Of a DNA stretch of 64,000 bases, positions 1 to 13,954 are shown piece after piece. The stretch is from Nissolia schottii. Lineage: Eukaryota > Streptophyta > Magnoliopsida > Fabales > Fabaceae. Position 1 is the first letter of the stretch; every line of letters starts with the position of its first letter. Location of the stretch: assembly GCA_003254905.1 (NCBI GenBank), contig QANU01062782.1, positions 992,384 to 1,056,383 of the forward strand, given 5' to 3'. A model generated the notes under the pieces. It was not told the DNA's origin and made no database searches. It saw only the letters and a program-made list of their open reading frames with translations. The position numbers were made by a program, and so were the translations under genes.

Positions 1-40
<40 letters not shown>
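1..40. repeat. (AT)n microsatellite
   Basis: Pure AT dinucleotide run at the left edge of the window, just downstream of the stop codon of the first oxidase gene. It continues off the edge, so its full length is unknown. Confidence 0.95.
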
Positions 41-43
<3 letters not shown>

Positions 44-67
44 TGTAGGTAGCTATAAATCCCTTAA

Positions 68-2038
68 TTAATTCTGATGCTGCAACGTAGGGATGCTCTG
101 TTCATTCCTGAAGAAATTACCAGGATCAACCTGAGTCTTGATCCTTACCAACCTGTCGAAGTTCTCCTTGAAATACTCGACCCCATAAACCCTACCTTCC
201 TCGTAGCTGTTCTTTCCGTTGTGGTTGATTCCCAAGTCAAGATCCTTGTAGTTGAAGAAAGCCTCCCTAGGGTTCTTTGAGACAAAGGGAGTCATGTACT
301 TATGAAGCTTCCTCGTCAAGTCAATATAGTGATCCGCCACCTCTTTCCCAGCCTGGTTCCAGTTTGCTTGGTACTGAACCTTCCACAAGTTCCCAGCGCG
401 GTGAGGGAAGGGCGTCGCCGTGGACGCAACCTCACCCATTCTTCCACCGTAAGGGTTGAAATATAGTATGGCATCCACCAACTCAACCATCTTCTTCCAG
501 ATCCCCTCCAAGCCCTCTCTCGAAATGGGTTCCTTAACGTAGTCAGATTTTCTCTTCAAGTAGTTAAGCGATTGGGGCTGCCTGTCAAGTAGAATCTCCA
601 CGGGGGTAGAAATGTCAATGTTGGTCCAAAACAACACTGATCTGAGCCAGCTCGTTTCAATGCAATCAGATTGCTTCAGTCCCAACTCAGGGAAGCTCTG
701 GTCCATGATGGAAAGAAGCCTCTTGGAGTCGCCAAGGAACAATGCTATGAACGTTCCCCTCACCGTCTTTGTCTTGTCTTCTTTAGTGCCGTTGACCACG
801 TCCAAGATAAGCCTAATGAAGAGGTCCTTGTCAACGTTGGGCGCAACATGTTGCCACTTGTAAACTATATCTGTTGCGTTTTGCTCCGCTACTGTCCTCC
901 TAACTTGGAACACGGTTACCGTTTGGGGAACTCGAACTAGCTTGAACTTGTACGAAATTACCACTCCGAAGCTGCCTCCGCCGCCACCCCTTATAGCCCA
1001 GAACAGATCCTCACCCATGGAATTTCTATCAAGCAACCTGTTACGTTATGAGTGAATAATCATGATCAGACTGGTAATAACAATTAGGAAAGACTACTGT
1101 TCGTACGAATATTTTAGAGAGTTATATATAGTAAGAGTGACGTGTGCCATAGAGAATTAATGTTCTAAAATAATTTTGCGCTTCTGGCAGTCATTTTGAA
1201 TGAATGAACCAAGAAACAAAATGTTTTTTTTTTTTTGAAAGAAATAATAAAAATATAAAAATTTAGTTCATTGTTTTCAATTTTAGGTTTTACTAATTTA
1301 TTTACAAACGTAAATTTTGCAGCCTCTTAATTATTAGCTTTAGGTTAGGAATTTAGCATAATTTTGCATAACAATAACACAACGTACGTACCTTCCATGC
1401 ACATCAACCATTTGCGCGTCGATTACATTGTCCACGGAGAGGCCGTATTTTCTCATCATGTTGCCGTAACCGCCACCGCTGATGTGTCCTCCCACGCCGA
1501 CGGTGGGACACACGCCAGCAGGGAACGCGTGAGTCTTGCTTTTCTCGGCGATCCTATAGTAGACCTCTCCGAGCGTAGCACCAGCCTGAACAGAAGCCGT
1601 TTCCGCCGTTATGTCAACGTCGATGGCTCGGAGGTTGAACATGTCGAGGATGAAGAAAGGAACCTCCGCCACGTAGGACACGCCCTCATAGTCGTGTCCC
1701 CCGCTCCGGATCTTCATCTGAAGGTTGTGCCTCTGAGCGCAGACGACGGCCGCTTGCACGTGCGACACGTGGAGCGCGGTGACTATGAGGTAGGGCTTAC
1801 GTGTGGTGGTGGTGTTGAAGCGGAGGTTTCTTATGTAGGCTTGGAGGACCGAAGAGAATGAGGAGTTGGATGGGGTGAAGATTGCGGAGGTTATGGGGTG
1901 AGAGGGTTCGGAGTGGTTCACTAGGCAATGGATGAAGGTGTTGTGTGATGAGTTCTTAGCTGATGTTGTGCATGGAAGAGAAAGCAGCACAATTATGGGA
2001 AGCAATGATAGCAATGTTCTGGGACTGTAGTTTCCCAT
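68..2038 (-). CDS. BBE-like FAD-linked oxidase 1 (two exons, intact)
   Basis: Berberine bridge enzyme-like oxidase, a secreted or apoplastic flavoprotein family that oxidises monolignols, oligosaccharides or alkaloid precursors. Exons are 2038-1392 and 1037-68; the intron 1038-1391 has GT-AG ends and splits Arg216 in phase 2. The product is 538 aa. Visible parts: signal peptide (1-27); FAD-binding domain with RSGGHDYEG (His115) and [12 protein letters not shown] (Cys177), the two residues that bind FAD covalently in this family; Val180 at the oxygen gatekeeper position; Tyr in GGGYG; Lys435-x-Gln437; and the C-terminal BBE domain with NYKDLDLG (Tyr479). An upstream in-frame ATG at 2098 lies only about 13 bp from the TATA box, too close for a transcript start, so 2038 is preferred. 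It is the most diverged member of the array and the only one with an intron. The substrate is not predictable. Confidence 0.93.
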
Positions 2039-2110
2039 TTTTGTTTCTATTTGCGAACAAAGATGTGATGATTTGTTTTTTTTGAGTCTGTCGGGCATGA
2101 TCTGAATTGG

Positions 2111-2118
2111 AATTTATA
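2111..2118 (-). promoter_or_regulatory. TATA box of BBE-like gene 1
   Basis: TATAAATT on the minus strand, about 73 bp before the chosen start codon. BBE-like gene 2 has a TATA box at nearly the same distance from its ATG (7467-7473), which supports both start choices. Confidence 0.6.
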
Positions 2119-5100
2119 GGGATATATTGGTAGGTCTAAAGAATAAATAAATATTAAAAAATAAAGGAAGAAAATGAATCCTCTTAAATAGAGTCATGTT
2201 TATTTACGTGATGTGAAGAGAAATAAAGATATAAAAAATTAAAGTAAGTCTCATTAATTTTAAAAAAATTTAACTTATTTTAAATTTTTAAATTTTTATT
2301 TCTCATTCACATCATTAAACATTAAACGTGACAATCGGTGTGATGATTCCTTCTCTAAATAAGAGAGGATTGTTGGATTAGGTTAGGTTAAGTACCGAGC
2401 TTCCTGTTATTTGACCAAAGAATATTCAAAAAAACACAAATTGTTAACATGATATTGGATTAGTCTTTGACCATGTGCCATATGAGATCAGTGTCAACAA
2501 TTTTGTTTGTTCCTTCTTTCTGAAAGCTATGTCGTTAATGACGGTTTGCGCACATGAATAGTGACGATTATTAAAGCTGCAAGTTGACATTGCCAACCCT
2601 GCTTGCAGCTGGCTTTCTAGATTAGAGCTTAAAATTCCTGATGGTGAACCCGATCGAGTAGAATATGCTGCTCATCCTCAACTTTTCACACCTTCATTAT
2701 TTGTTCAAATGTATGTTTATACCTCTCTAATTGTGCTGACTTTGATTTAGAGAAAAAGAAAATTGAAGACAGAATTTGATTCATAAAAAAATTGGTGATG
2801 GGCGCCTTACCTTGCAGATCATCACCACTTCATTTTAGAATCTCTTAACTAATATTTTATATATGATATACATGTTAGTTTCCCACATTCCCTTAAAACA
2901 TGCAAAGATCGTTCACATTTAAGAATAAAATAATCTTGTTACCTACATCTTGAAGTCTTACGATGTAGAAAAATGGTTTATTTAGCTCGAAATGGTTATT
3001 CGTGAGTAATGCATGACATTGTGATACAACAATGCTTATCCCGTGATCTTCTTTCTCTTCCACAACTAACTCACCTATTTTCTTTTGTTTTCAGTCAAAT
3101 CCTTGCAGCAATCGTTTAATTTTTCATCGTGCTAAATAGCAATGTAATACTTTATTTGCAATAGTCAATTTAAGGGATAAGAATGAATTTCATTCCCACG
3201 AAAAATCAAAGATAATAATGAACTTCATTGTTACGAAAAATCAAAGGTCGTCAAAAAAGGAGAACAATTATATGAGAGGGGGATTTCTCAAAAGAGAACA
3301 ATGAAGAGAAATGATATTTGTATTTATTGATTATAAGATAATGTGTTCGTGTCAACTCATTCATTATTTATTATTAAATTAAATTTTAATAAAGTTTACA
3401 CTTTATTTAAATTATATTCAATAATAAATGATTAGTAAATTAATATAATATCTCATAACCAATAAATTCAAATAACATGTCATACCAATTAAATGAGAGA
3501 AACTTCTCAAGAGAAATAGAATAATCTTGTGATGTCTAGATTTGGCTGCCAAAGGAGATGGTAATAGAATAGATATCTTGGGTTGAGTGTCTTGGTTGAC
3601 TTTTAACAGTTTTAGCTAGCCAAATTCTTCACAATGTATAAGCCAAATGAGCCAATAGATCTTCGCCTTTAGGGATTTGTTTAATTAGTCTAACCGTCAC
3701 CTCTAAAAGTGATTGAATGGGAGGTTCCACAACTGATTTGGATCCTCCTCGTCTATTAAGTTAATAAAATGAGACCTATATATATTATTTATTTTATTGA
3801 TTTAAGAGGGTATATCTTTCATTTTTTTTCTCCAAAGTATAATCTTCGAGTTAAAGAATCTCAAATTCAACTTAAGATACTATTACACATTACACACATA
3901 AGTTGAAACCATCCATATCTTTATTTATTTATGTGAAATATCATTATAACTTTGATTTTCACTTGACAAAGAAAAATATATAGAATTTAACTTTTATATA
4001 TTGACAATATAAATTACATTTCATCATCTAATCCATTATTTATTTATTTATTTATTTATTTCTCATGTGTCCCGTGAGGTAAAACCTTCCCTACTAAAAT
4101 TTTTCTATTTTCAAAAATTTGTAAAACTAAAATCATGAATTTTGTCATTATTTTATGTTTTATATAATGTTGACAAATTTTACTTTAGTCAAATTATTGA
4201 AAGAGTCAACTTGTAAGAGATTTAAAGATTTGTGGACTAATTAAGCTTATGATGTATATCTTCACAAATATTGTATTAAAAATATTAATTTATTATATTA
4301 AATCATATAATACATCAATATGTCATAATTAATCGTTCAATGATGCTAAAATTGGATGAATTTTGTTTTCAAATTGTCAAAAATAAAAAAATTTAACTAA
4401 AAATGTATTTACTGCATGCGGCAGGTGAGAACCCAACTTTTTTGTACGCATGATTTTTAATTTTAATGTGTTGGATGTAAAAAAAAAAAATCAAACTTAA
4501 CTAGTAATGTAACAATATTTAAGTATATGAGAATATAACGATGAATCTATTTATCTATGGGTTAATAATATTAAACTTCTCGCATTAGCAATGTCATGTG
4601 GAATTTTTTTTAAATCCTATCTATTAGCATTGTCATGTATCATTATCTCTAGATTTTGGATTTTGGAGTCATTTCGAATTATAACTATTATTTCATCATT
4701 TTTCATTTATTTTATTAGTGTTATCCAATTATCATTACTATATTACATTTTAAAAAAATTATTTTATTATTAAAACTATTTATTGTATTGTGTTTATTCA
4801 TTTTTTTCATTTACATTATTTGTAACTTTTCATTATGTAGCAAAAAAAGTGTAACAATTTTTAAAATTAACATATGATGTATAAAGTGATTTATTTATAA
4901 ACATATTTAAGATAATATGATAAATTAAAAATTACACTTTATTTGATGTATTTAGAAAAAAAAATCAAAGTACTTTTACGGTTGAGTGAAATATTATTTT
5001 ATTAAAAAACTGAAGAGTAAAAATTATAAACATTTTTCTCATTAAAAAATAAATCACTTCGAATATAAAATAAACATGATATTTTTTATTTAGTATTTTT

Positions 5101-5782
5101 ATGTACAGTTAAATGTACGTACGTTATTGGGCTTAAATATTTGGACTCCATGATTTGGGCTTTTGCATTAGAGAAATGTTAGTTATAGTTTTGGATTTGG
5201 ATTGGAAGCAACATAACCCAAAAGCTAACCAAGTGATTTTTCTTCCATCCATAGCATTCATCCTTTGGACTAAAACAAGAAAGCATTCATCCCTCTTCGA
5301 CCAAAGAAAAGTAGGCATTCATCCATCCTTCTGTGACCAAAAAACTAAAAACGTGATATTCACATTTGGTAGTCTCACCATGGAGCAGTGATTGTTTTAA
5401 AATTGTCCATTTTAATCGTTATCACAACATTACTCTATTCATATTTCACACTAAATCCATTCACTCACATGTTATTGTATCCGGGATGGAACAAAGCTAC
5501 CTTCAATCCAGTCATTTGGGTCACAATGTTTTCCTAAACCTATACGCATCTATCACCAATATTTTTAAACTGATATATATGTAAGTAAACCGTATAATGA
5601 GTATGATTAACGTCTTCCACTATGTGATGAAGGTAGAAGCAAAAATTAATGACGAGCAATGCCAGCAGAGTAATTTCCTACTTGTTATAACTATGGACTA
5701 ATGAATAATGCATTAGATACACAAATAAAAGCTTTACAAAGCAACTTATTTAAGTATAACCTATGCTGCTCCAAAGGTTTTT
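2119..5782. other. Intergenic, AT-rich, between BBE-like genes 1 and 2
   Basis: No gene recognised. It contains an inverted-repeat MITE (about 3308-3482, listed separately) and an ATTT microsatellite at about 4036-4061. Short open frames at 4591-4773 and 5133-5391 show AT-driven composition, with no recognisable domain. Confidence 0.6.
3308..3482. mobile_element. MITE-like inverted repeat, family A copy 1
   Basis: Two imperfect arms of about 80 bp (left from ATGATATTTGTATTTATTG, right ending in its diverged complement before CATGTC) face each other around a short centre near 3400. Two further copies of the same family are at about 8236-8395 and 13955-14135. No coding capacity. Exact ends and target duplication are uncertain, because short TTCTCAA/AGAGAA-like flanks extend beyond the arms. 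Confidence 0.55.
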
Positions 5783-7399
5783 CTACTTGCGTCCGTTGGG
5801 CACAAGAGAAGGTATGCTCTGCTCGTTTCTGAAGAAGTTGAGAGGATCAACCTTGGTCTTCACTCTTGCCAATCTATTGAAGTTATCCTTGAAGTACTTA
5901 ACACCCCAAATACTAGCTTGCTCATAGCTTGTGTACCCATTATTGTTATTTACCCCAATATCCAGGTCTCTATAGTTGAAATATGCAGCTCTAGGAGACT
6001 TTGAAACAAAAGGTTTCATGTAATTGTAAAGCCTTCTAATCCAATCTATGTGCTTTTTTGCTACCTCATCCCCTCCCTCTTGCCAATAAACTATGTGCTG
6101 AATCTTACATATGTTCCCAGATCTATGTGGGAATGGGATTTCAGACTCAGGAATCTCATCCATTCTTCCCCCATAAGGATCGAATTGTATTATTGCATAT
6201 TGCCCCTCATCTTCATAAAACAGTGGCCACAAGCCTTCTAAACCAATCTCAGGAATGGGGTCTCTCACATAATCAGATTTTCCCTTGAAATACAGAACAG
6301 AAGATTGTGTTCTGTTCATCAAAACCTCAGGGGATTCACCACTTGAAAATCCAGCAAGGTAGAGTACAGATTCAATCCAACTCATCTCAGTGCAGTCTTC
6401 TCTAAGCAAACCCAATTCAGGGAAGCTCTCTTGCATCAAGGGAATGAGCCGATCCATGCCGCCGAGAAACATGGACTCGAACGTGGCTTGCACTGTAAGC
6501 TTCCCCTTTTCATTTGAACTATTCACCCTTTGCAAGTTGATCCTAATGGTTAGGTCCTCATCAAGCTTGTTTGCCACAAGAAGCCACTTGTGAACAAGCT
6601 TGGTTGCATTCTGTTCCAAGGTCCTTGGAACTCTGAACACTGTCACAGTTGATGGAACTGTGACTAGTTTTATCTTCCATGATAGGATCACTCCAAAGCT
6701 CGCTCCTCCGCCGCCTCTAATGGCCCAAAATAGATCCTCACCCATTGCTTCTCCGTCAAGAAACCTACCCTTCACATCAATTATGTGGGCATCGATTATG
6801 TTATCCGCCGCGAGGCCATACTTGCGCATCAAGAAACCATAGCCGCCGCCGCTGAAGTGTCCGCCAACTCCCATGGTGGAGCACACGCCTGCTGGGAACC
6901 CAAGTGTTCTGCTTTTCTGGCTAATTGTGTAGTAAACTTCACCAATTGTTGCCCCTGCTTCAACCCATGCGGTTCTGTTTTCCACGTCCACGTCAATTTT
7001 TCTGTAGTTGATGAGGTCAATGATGACAAATGGAACTTCAGAAACATAGGAGAGTCCCTCGTAGTCGTGGCCGCCGCTTCTTGTTCGAATCTGCAAGCCA
7101 TGGCGTTGGGAACAGATTACCGTGTCTTGAATTTGGGATACTTCCACTGGTGTCACTATGACAAGGGGCTTTGTTGTTGTGTTGGATTCGAATCTGAGGT
7201 TGTGGATGGAAAATTGAAGTGTGGTTGAGTAAGAGGAGTTGGTTTTTGTGTAAACAACCTTGGAGGTTGATGTTGAATTATGCGAATAACTGTAAAGGCA
7301 TTGAACGAAGTTTTCATGACTATCCGGTGCTGCTGAAGACGCATAAATAAATGAAAGGCCAATTACAAAACCAATGAAATATGTGTTTAGAGGCTTCAT
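5783..7399 (-). CDS. BBE-like FAD-linked oxidase 2 (intronless, intact)
   Basis: Single-exon berberine bridge enzyme-like oxidase of 538 aa, the usual family length. Visible parts: signal peptide (about 1-23), many NxS/T sites, RSGGHDYEG with His111 and AGVCSTMGVGGH with Cys173 (the covalent FAD ligands), Tyr187 in GGGYG, Lys432-Ile-Gln434 and NYRDLDIG (Tyr476). Residue Cys+3, the oxygen gatekeeper, is Met176, whereas every other member here has Val. In characterised relatives a bulky residue at this position slows the reaction with O2, so this copy may act as a dehydrogenase rather than an oxidase; that is inference. The start is the first ATG, 68 bp after a TATA box. The reading frame is fully open, and the gene is probably functional. 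Confidence 0.95.
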   Translation of the reverse strand: MKPLNTYFIGFVIGLSFIYASSAAPDSHENFVQCLYSYSHNSTSTSKVVYTKTNSSYSTTLQFSIHNLRFESNTTTKPLVIVTPVEVSQIQDTVICSQRHGLQIRTRSGGHDYEGLSYVSEVPFVIIDLINYRKIDVDVENRTAWVEAGATIGEVYYTISQKSRTLGFPAGVCSTMGVGGHFSGGGYGFLMRKYGLAADNIIDAHIIDVKGRFLDGEAMGEDLFWAIRGGGGASFGVILSWKIKLVTVPSTVTVFRVPRTLEQNATKLVHKWLLVANKLDEDLTIRINLQRVNSSNEKGKLTVQATFESMFLGGMDRLIPLMQESFPELGLLREDCTEMSWIESVLYLAGFSSGESPEVLMNRTQSSVLYFKGKSDYVRDPIPEIGLEGLWPLFYEDEGQYAIIQFDPYGGRMDEIPESEIPFPHRSGNICKIQHIVYWQEGGDEVAKKHIDWIRRLYNYMKPFVSKSPRAAYFNYRDLDIGVNNNNGYTSYEQASIWGVKYFKDNFNRLARVKTKVDPLNFFRNEQSIPSLVPNGRK

Positions 7400-7466
7400 T
7401 TTTCTTGATAGTGTTTTTTGTGCATATGATATGAGGAGTTGCCAACTTTCAAATTAGATGTCTCTA

Positions 7467-7473
7467 ATTTATA
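7467..7473 (-). promoter_or_regulatory. TATA box of BBE-like gene 2
   Basis: CTATAAATTA context on the minus strand, about 70 bp upstream of the ATG at 7399. Its position matches the TATA box of BBE-like gene 1. Confidence 0.6.
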
Positions 7474-7565
7474 GTAGTGAGGAATCAGGATTCAACGCGT
7501 CTTGTTCCATCATGGGAGACAATTCAAAGCACGTAAACTAGAGTGTTCATTAGTTCTTTACTTCT

Positions 7566-7569
<4 letters not shown>

Positions 7570-7605
<36 letters not shown>
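7570..7605. repeat. (TA)n microsatellite
   Basis: Uninterrupted TA dinucleotide run about 170 bp upstream of BBE-like gene 2. Confidence 0.95.
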
Positions 7606-7608
<3 letters not shown>

Positions 7609-10204
7609 GAGAAGTTTCAACGTAATAAACGGTAGACAAGTACTAGGTATAATTGAATACTCTTTCTGGACACGTAGCATGATTATTACTTGTATGAGTA
7701 TTTTGTGGAATCTGAATTTTAGGCACCTGAACAGGTCAATTATTTGATTTTTGAATTTAAGATGAAGTGTATCGATCATCCATTGATTTTGAAAGCATAC
7801 GGTGAGTTCAAATGAAGTGGTTCAGATAACAGCAAACCTTGTCTGTACTTGCAAAATGCAATTATAATTTGATCATAATGGCAGATTGCTGCTGATAGCC
7901 TATTGTTAATGTATTATTACTTCAATTGGGGTTAAGTTTCATATTTTTAGCTATAAATCAACATTGTATATTTATCTAATTTCGGAGTAATGTTATGTTA
8001 AAAACTATTTGAGAAAACAACATCGAGACATCTACACTCATAAAAGTATGGGATATACTATGGATTCTACCATAGTACAATTCACACATTTGTCATATTA
8101 ATTGTTCTAAGATTGTGTCAAATAACTGTCAATTTATATATTTTTTTTTATTTTCTTTGAGCCAAAAGTTGAGTGAATTTTAGTCTTAGTACATATTATT
8201 TTGTTTTTAATATTTTTAAAACGAGAAGTAGAGTTGTGTTATTTGAACTCATTTAGTATGAGATATTGTGTCAACTAGTAATTCATCTATCATTAGATGA
8301 AATTCTGATAAGACACACACCTCATGATGATTTCATCTTGTAGTAGATAAGTTTAGTTGACACATTATTTCATATCAAATGAATACAAATACATTAAAAC
8401 AAAAATCATAACTCAATTTAAGGGAGTTGGTTTCTCATATACTCTCTTTAGAATATTTACTATCTCTTACTGAAAAAAAAATTATTTTCAATAATTTTTT
8501 AAATTAAACTCATCATAATTCAATTAATTTATTTTTAAAAATTTTCAAAAATAATTTATTTTTAGTTAGAGGCGGCATTTACTCAGAGTCCAGGAGAAAC
8601 TTCCTTTGACGTATTCAATTATTCATTCATTCATTCATCTTTTAAAACACATAGCTGACAATTTGAATTACATAGGATAGGTGTACATTACCTGACCTGA
8701 AATACGCCTCAGAGAGTCAGAAAATTCGACATATCCATAAGAATAGAAAAACATTTAAAGAAGATTAGGGTGGTCCATTACGTTACTGCAATTCGTCAAT
8801 CTTCCTGAAGCCATGCCATTTTCTTCGTAGAACGTGAGTTTATGACTTTCCTTTTTTATTCCAATTTCAACCGTTCCGTTGTTGTGTCATCATAATAATT
8901 ATCAAACATAACCTCAGCACGATGACCTTCAATTTTTCAAGCCACAGCTCACGTTCTAAGCATCCAGCCTAGAATTTGATTAATCAGCTTTTTAATATTT
9001 GTGGAGTGGAGTGGAGGGATTTAGGTTGATTTTTTAAGTTTTGGACAATTTATGAGTTAACAGCAAGGAATTTGTGATACTAATATGGAACGAGGGAAGT
9101 GAATGATTTATGATTATTTTCATCTGAGTTTCCAACTGAGTAATGAAATGTCGATCATCATTATCCATGCTGCACTTGTTATATTTCAATCTCTAGGATG
9201 GATGAAGTAAAAAATCGGGATTGACATTGTTGACGGTGCGCTAGGGTTTTCGTACAGAGCAGAGGCATTGCCCTGATTCAATATCGAAGGAGATCTCCGC
9301 TTCATTCATCTGCTGCTTCTATTTGGAAGGATTTGCATGATCAAGGAAATTTTCAACAAATGAAGGATCGGATCTGGTATATACTATACCACTCGAGTAT
9401 TCTTTATCAAGGTTCTTTGGGCAGGGCTTAGTGATTATAGGCCTTGGCATTGATTGTGATTGTGGTTGAGCAATATTTGGACTCCAAAACCAAAATTCTG
9501 TGTCATTCTCATACGTTTCACTCTTACACTTATTCTATACCGTGCAACATAACAAGTTCTCTGTTTCTGAACCTCTGGAAATTTAACAAATTGCTTATAA
9601 ATAATAACTGTTTATAAATGCTTCATATAAAAAGCCATTGATAAAAGGTGACTTTCTTGGTAATGCCTAATCTTTTCCTTCTGTGCAGAAGTTGATGCAT
9701 TCTCATAAATTGTTGCAGGATCACAACGTTTTCTATAGCTATGACAAACCTGTAATATATGATATCTTTATAACCACCTTATGAGCATTGTTAAAGAGAC
9801 TAATCATACAAAGTGGACCAATTCTGGGATTTTCATTTCAGGATTGATGCCATTAAAGTATGCCCAAGGTCTTCCACTTATTTAGCTCAGGTATAATAAC
9901 TTTTTTTGCTTAAAGGTATAGTAGTAAAGGACTTACTTCTCTGTAATGCTAGATAATCTTCACCTTTAGAACTTTCAAGGTCCTCTTGCGGTTAAACCAA
10001 CCAAACTTACACCGTGTTTTATATCTGTGTCATCCAGTATGTGATGGATAGTAAACGTAGGTTTGAAGTTGCTAAAATGAAAAAAGTATGATAAGCCATC
10101 ATATCTACAAGGCATTCAAGTAGCTTCTCAAACAAAATAGTTATGGACTGATGAAAGGTAAAAGCAGCTTATTTCATTAAACCACTGCTGCTCAGAGAGT
10201 TCAG
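7606..10204. other. Intergenic between BBE-like genes 2 and 3
   Basis: No gene recognised. It holds a family A MITE copy (about 8236-8395). From about 9830 it matches the 3' flank shared by the duplicated oxidase units (also near 13545-13700, 24260-24330 and 29600-29720), including the phrase ATTCAAGTAGCTTCTCAAA. The stretch 8990-9480 is less AT-rich than its surroundings, but I see no reading frame or family in it. Confidence 0.6.
8236..8395. mobile_element. MITE-like inverted repeat, family A copy 2
   Basis: Arms of about 65 bp: left includes GAGATATTGTGTCAACTAG and right its complement AGTTGACACATTATTTCATA, meeting near 8320. It resembles the copies at 3308-3482 and 13955-14135. Non-coding. 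Confidence 0.6.
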
Positions 10205-11733
10205 TTAACGTCCCTTTGACACAAGAGAAGGTATACTCTGTTCATTTCTGAAGAAGTTAAGAGGATCGACCTTAGTCTTCACATGTGCCAGTCTATTGAA
10301 GTTGTTCTTGAAATACTTGAGACCCCAAATGCTAGCTTGCTTATAGCTAGTGTGGCCCTTGTTATTTACCCCAATGTCAAGGTCTCTATAATTGACATAT
10401 GCACCTCTAGGACACTTTGATACAAAAGATTCCATATAACTGTATAGTTTTCTCATCCAATTGATGTGCCTTTGTGCTACCTCATCCCCTTCTTGTTCCC
10501 AAAACACTGAGTACAGAATCTTGTACAAGTTCCCAGATCTGTGTGGGAATGGAATTTCAGATTCAGAAATCTCATCCATTCTGCCCCCGTAGGGAAATAG
10601 GTTCATCCATGCAACTTTGGCCTCATCTTCATAAAATATTGGCAACATTCCTTCTAACCCAACTTCTGGAATGGGATGTCTCACATAATCTGATTTTGAT
10701 TTGAAAACATACTTTGCTCTTGGAGTTCTGTTTAACAGTCTTCTTTGACCAAACCCAATTCAGGGAAGCTCTCTTGCATCAAGGGAATGAGCTGATCCAC
10801 ACCTCCAAGAAACAGTGACTCAAATGTGGCTTGCATTGTTAGCTCCCCTTTTTCACTTGAGTTCACCCTTTTCAACATGATATGAATGGTTATGTCCTCA
10901 TGAAGCTTATGTGCCACAACTTGCCACCTTTGAATAAGCTTGGTTGCATTCTGTTCCAAAGTCCTAGGAACTCTGAACACTGTCACAGTTGATGGTACTG
11001 GGACTAGTTTTATCTTCCATGATACAATTACTCCAAAGCTAGCTAGTCCACCACCTCTAATGGCCCAAAAGAGATCGTCACCCATGGATTCTCTGTCAAG
11101 AAGCCTACCCTTCACATCAATTATGTGAGCATCTATTATGTTATCAGCAGCGAGGCCATATTTGCGCATCAAGAATCCATAGCCACCACCACTCAAGTGT
11201 CCACCAACTCCAACTGTGGGGCATATACCTGCTGGAAAGGCAAGTGTTGTGCTTTTCTTGTTGATCATATAGTAAAGTTCACCAACTGTTGCCCCTGCTT
11301 GAACCCATGCACTTCTGTCCTCTGCGTCAACATCAATTTTTCTATACTTGATGAGATCAATGATGACAAATGGAACTTGAGAAACATAGGAGAGTCCCTC
11401 GAAGTCGTGGCCACCGCATCTTGTTCGGATCTGCAAGCCGTGGTGCTGAGCACAGATTATGGTGGCTTGAATATGGGAAACATGCAGGGGTGTCACGATG
11501 ACAAGGGGTTTCAGAGATGTGTTGGATGGGAATCTATGGTTTCGAACGGAAAACTGCAGTATAGAGGAGTAAGAGGAATCGGTTTGGGTATAAACAACCT
11601 TGGAGATTGAGTTGCTATTAAGGTAAAGACACTGAAGGAAGTCTTCATGAGTACTAGATGCAGATGCAGGAGATGTAAGAGAAAATAAGAGACCAATTGT
11701 GACAACAGCAAAATGTGAGATTGCTTGCTTCAT
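10205..11733 (-). pseudogene. BBE-like oxidase 3, broken by an internal coding deletion
   Basis: Intronless BBE-like copy closest to genes 4 and 5. The N-terminal part (11733 to about 10737) holds the signal peptide, CGGHDFEG (first Ser of the usual RSGGHD replaced by Cys), [12 protein letters not shown] with the covalent Cys, and reads to LVKEDC. The C-terminal part (about 10730-10205) resumes at LNRT and runs through KILY and NYRDLDIG to SKGR and a stop. About 24 residues present in genes 2 and 4 (TEMSW to about LEV) are missing at the junction, and the two parts lie in different frames. The copy is therefore expected to yield a protein truncated before the BBE domain. An in-frame open leader precedes ATG 11733 (see findings). 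An assembly fault cannot be excluded, since an N lies just upstream. Confidence 0.88.
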
Positions 11734-11746
11734 TTTTGGATGGGTA

Positions 11747-11987
11747 GTTGCAAATTGAGAGATACCCCTGCTATTTGAAGTTATGAATTTGGTACCAATA
11801 TTGCTTGTCTCTTCCATGAATAGATGGAAATTAGAGTTATGTTGTATGGTACAAACCATTTCACATNGTTGCAAATTGAGAGACGCCCCTGCTATTTGAA
11901 GTTATGAATTTGGTACCAATATTGCTTGTCTCTTCCATGAATAGATGGAAATTAGAGTTATGCTGTATGGTACAAACCATTTCACAT
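11747..11987. repeat. 120-bp direct duplication around a single N (promoter of gene 3)
   Basis: Bases 11747-11866 and 11868-11987 are the same 120 bp with about three differences, separated by one N at 11867. The repeated block is the proximal promoter and leader that is single-copy in the sister units. The lone N at the exact junction suggests a contig join with unmerged overlap rather than a biological duplication. Confidence 0.85.
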
Positions 11988-13832
<1,845 letters not shown>

Positions 13833-13954
13833 CATGATACATGTGAGTTGATGTTTTGGTGTATCACGTCAACTTTAGTGTGAAAATAGAACTTTTTGAT
13901 TTTGTTTTCTCCTCCAATTCATTTTCTCCATTTCATTATTAATTTAGAGGTGGA

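Noticed and set aside
2590-2760. Short stretch reading like a protein segment (PDGEPDRVEYAAHP on the plus strand)
   Set aside because: No longer frame, splice signals or recognised family; not enough to call a relic.
4591-4773. 60-codon hydrophobic frame
   Set aside because: Composition follows the AT-rich DNA (Ile, Phe, Leu, Tyr); no family, start context or promoter.
6785-7228. 147-codon plus-strand open frame (and similar antisense frames at 11125-11610, 25467-25808, 1364-1861)
   Set aside because: They lie exactly opposite the conserved FAD-domain coding of the oxidase genes and recur because the parent sequences are homologous; no independent domain or start signals.
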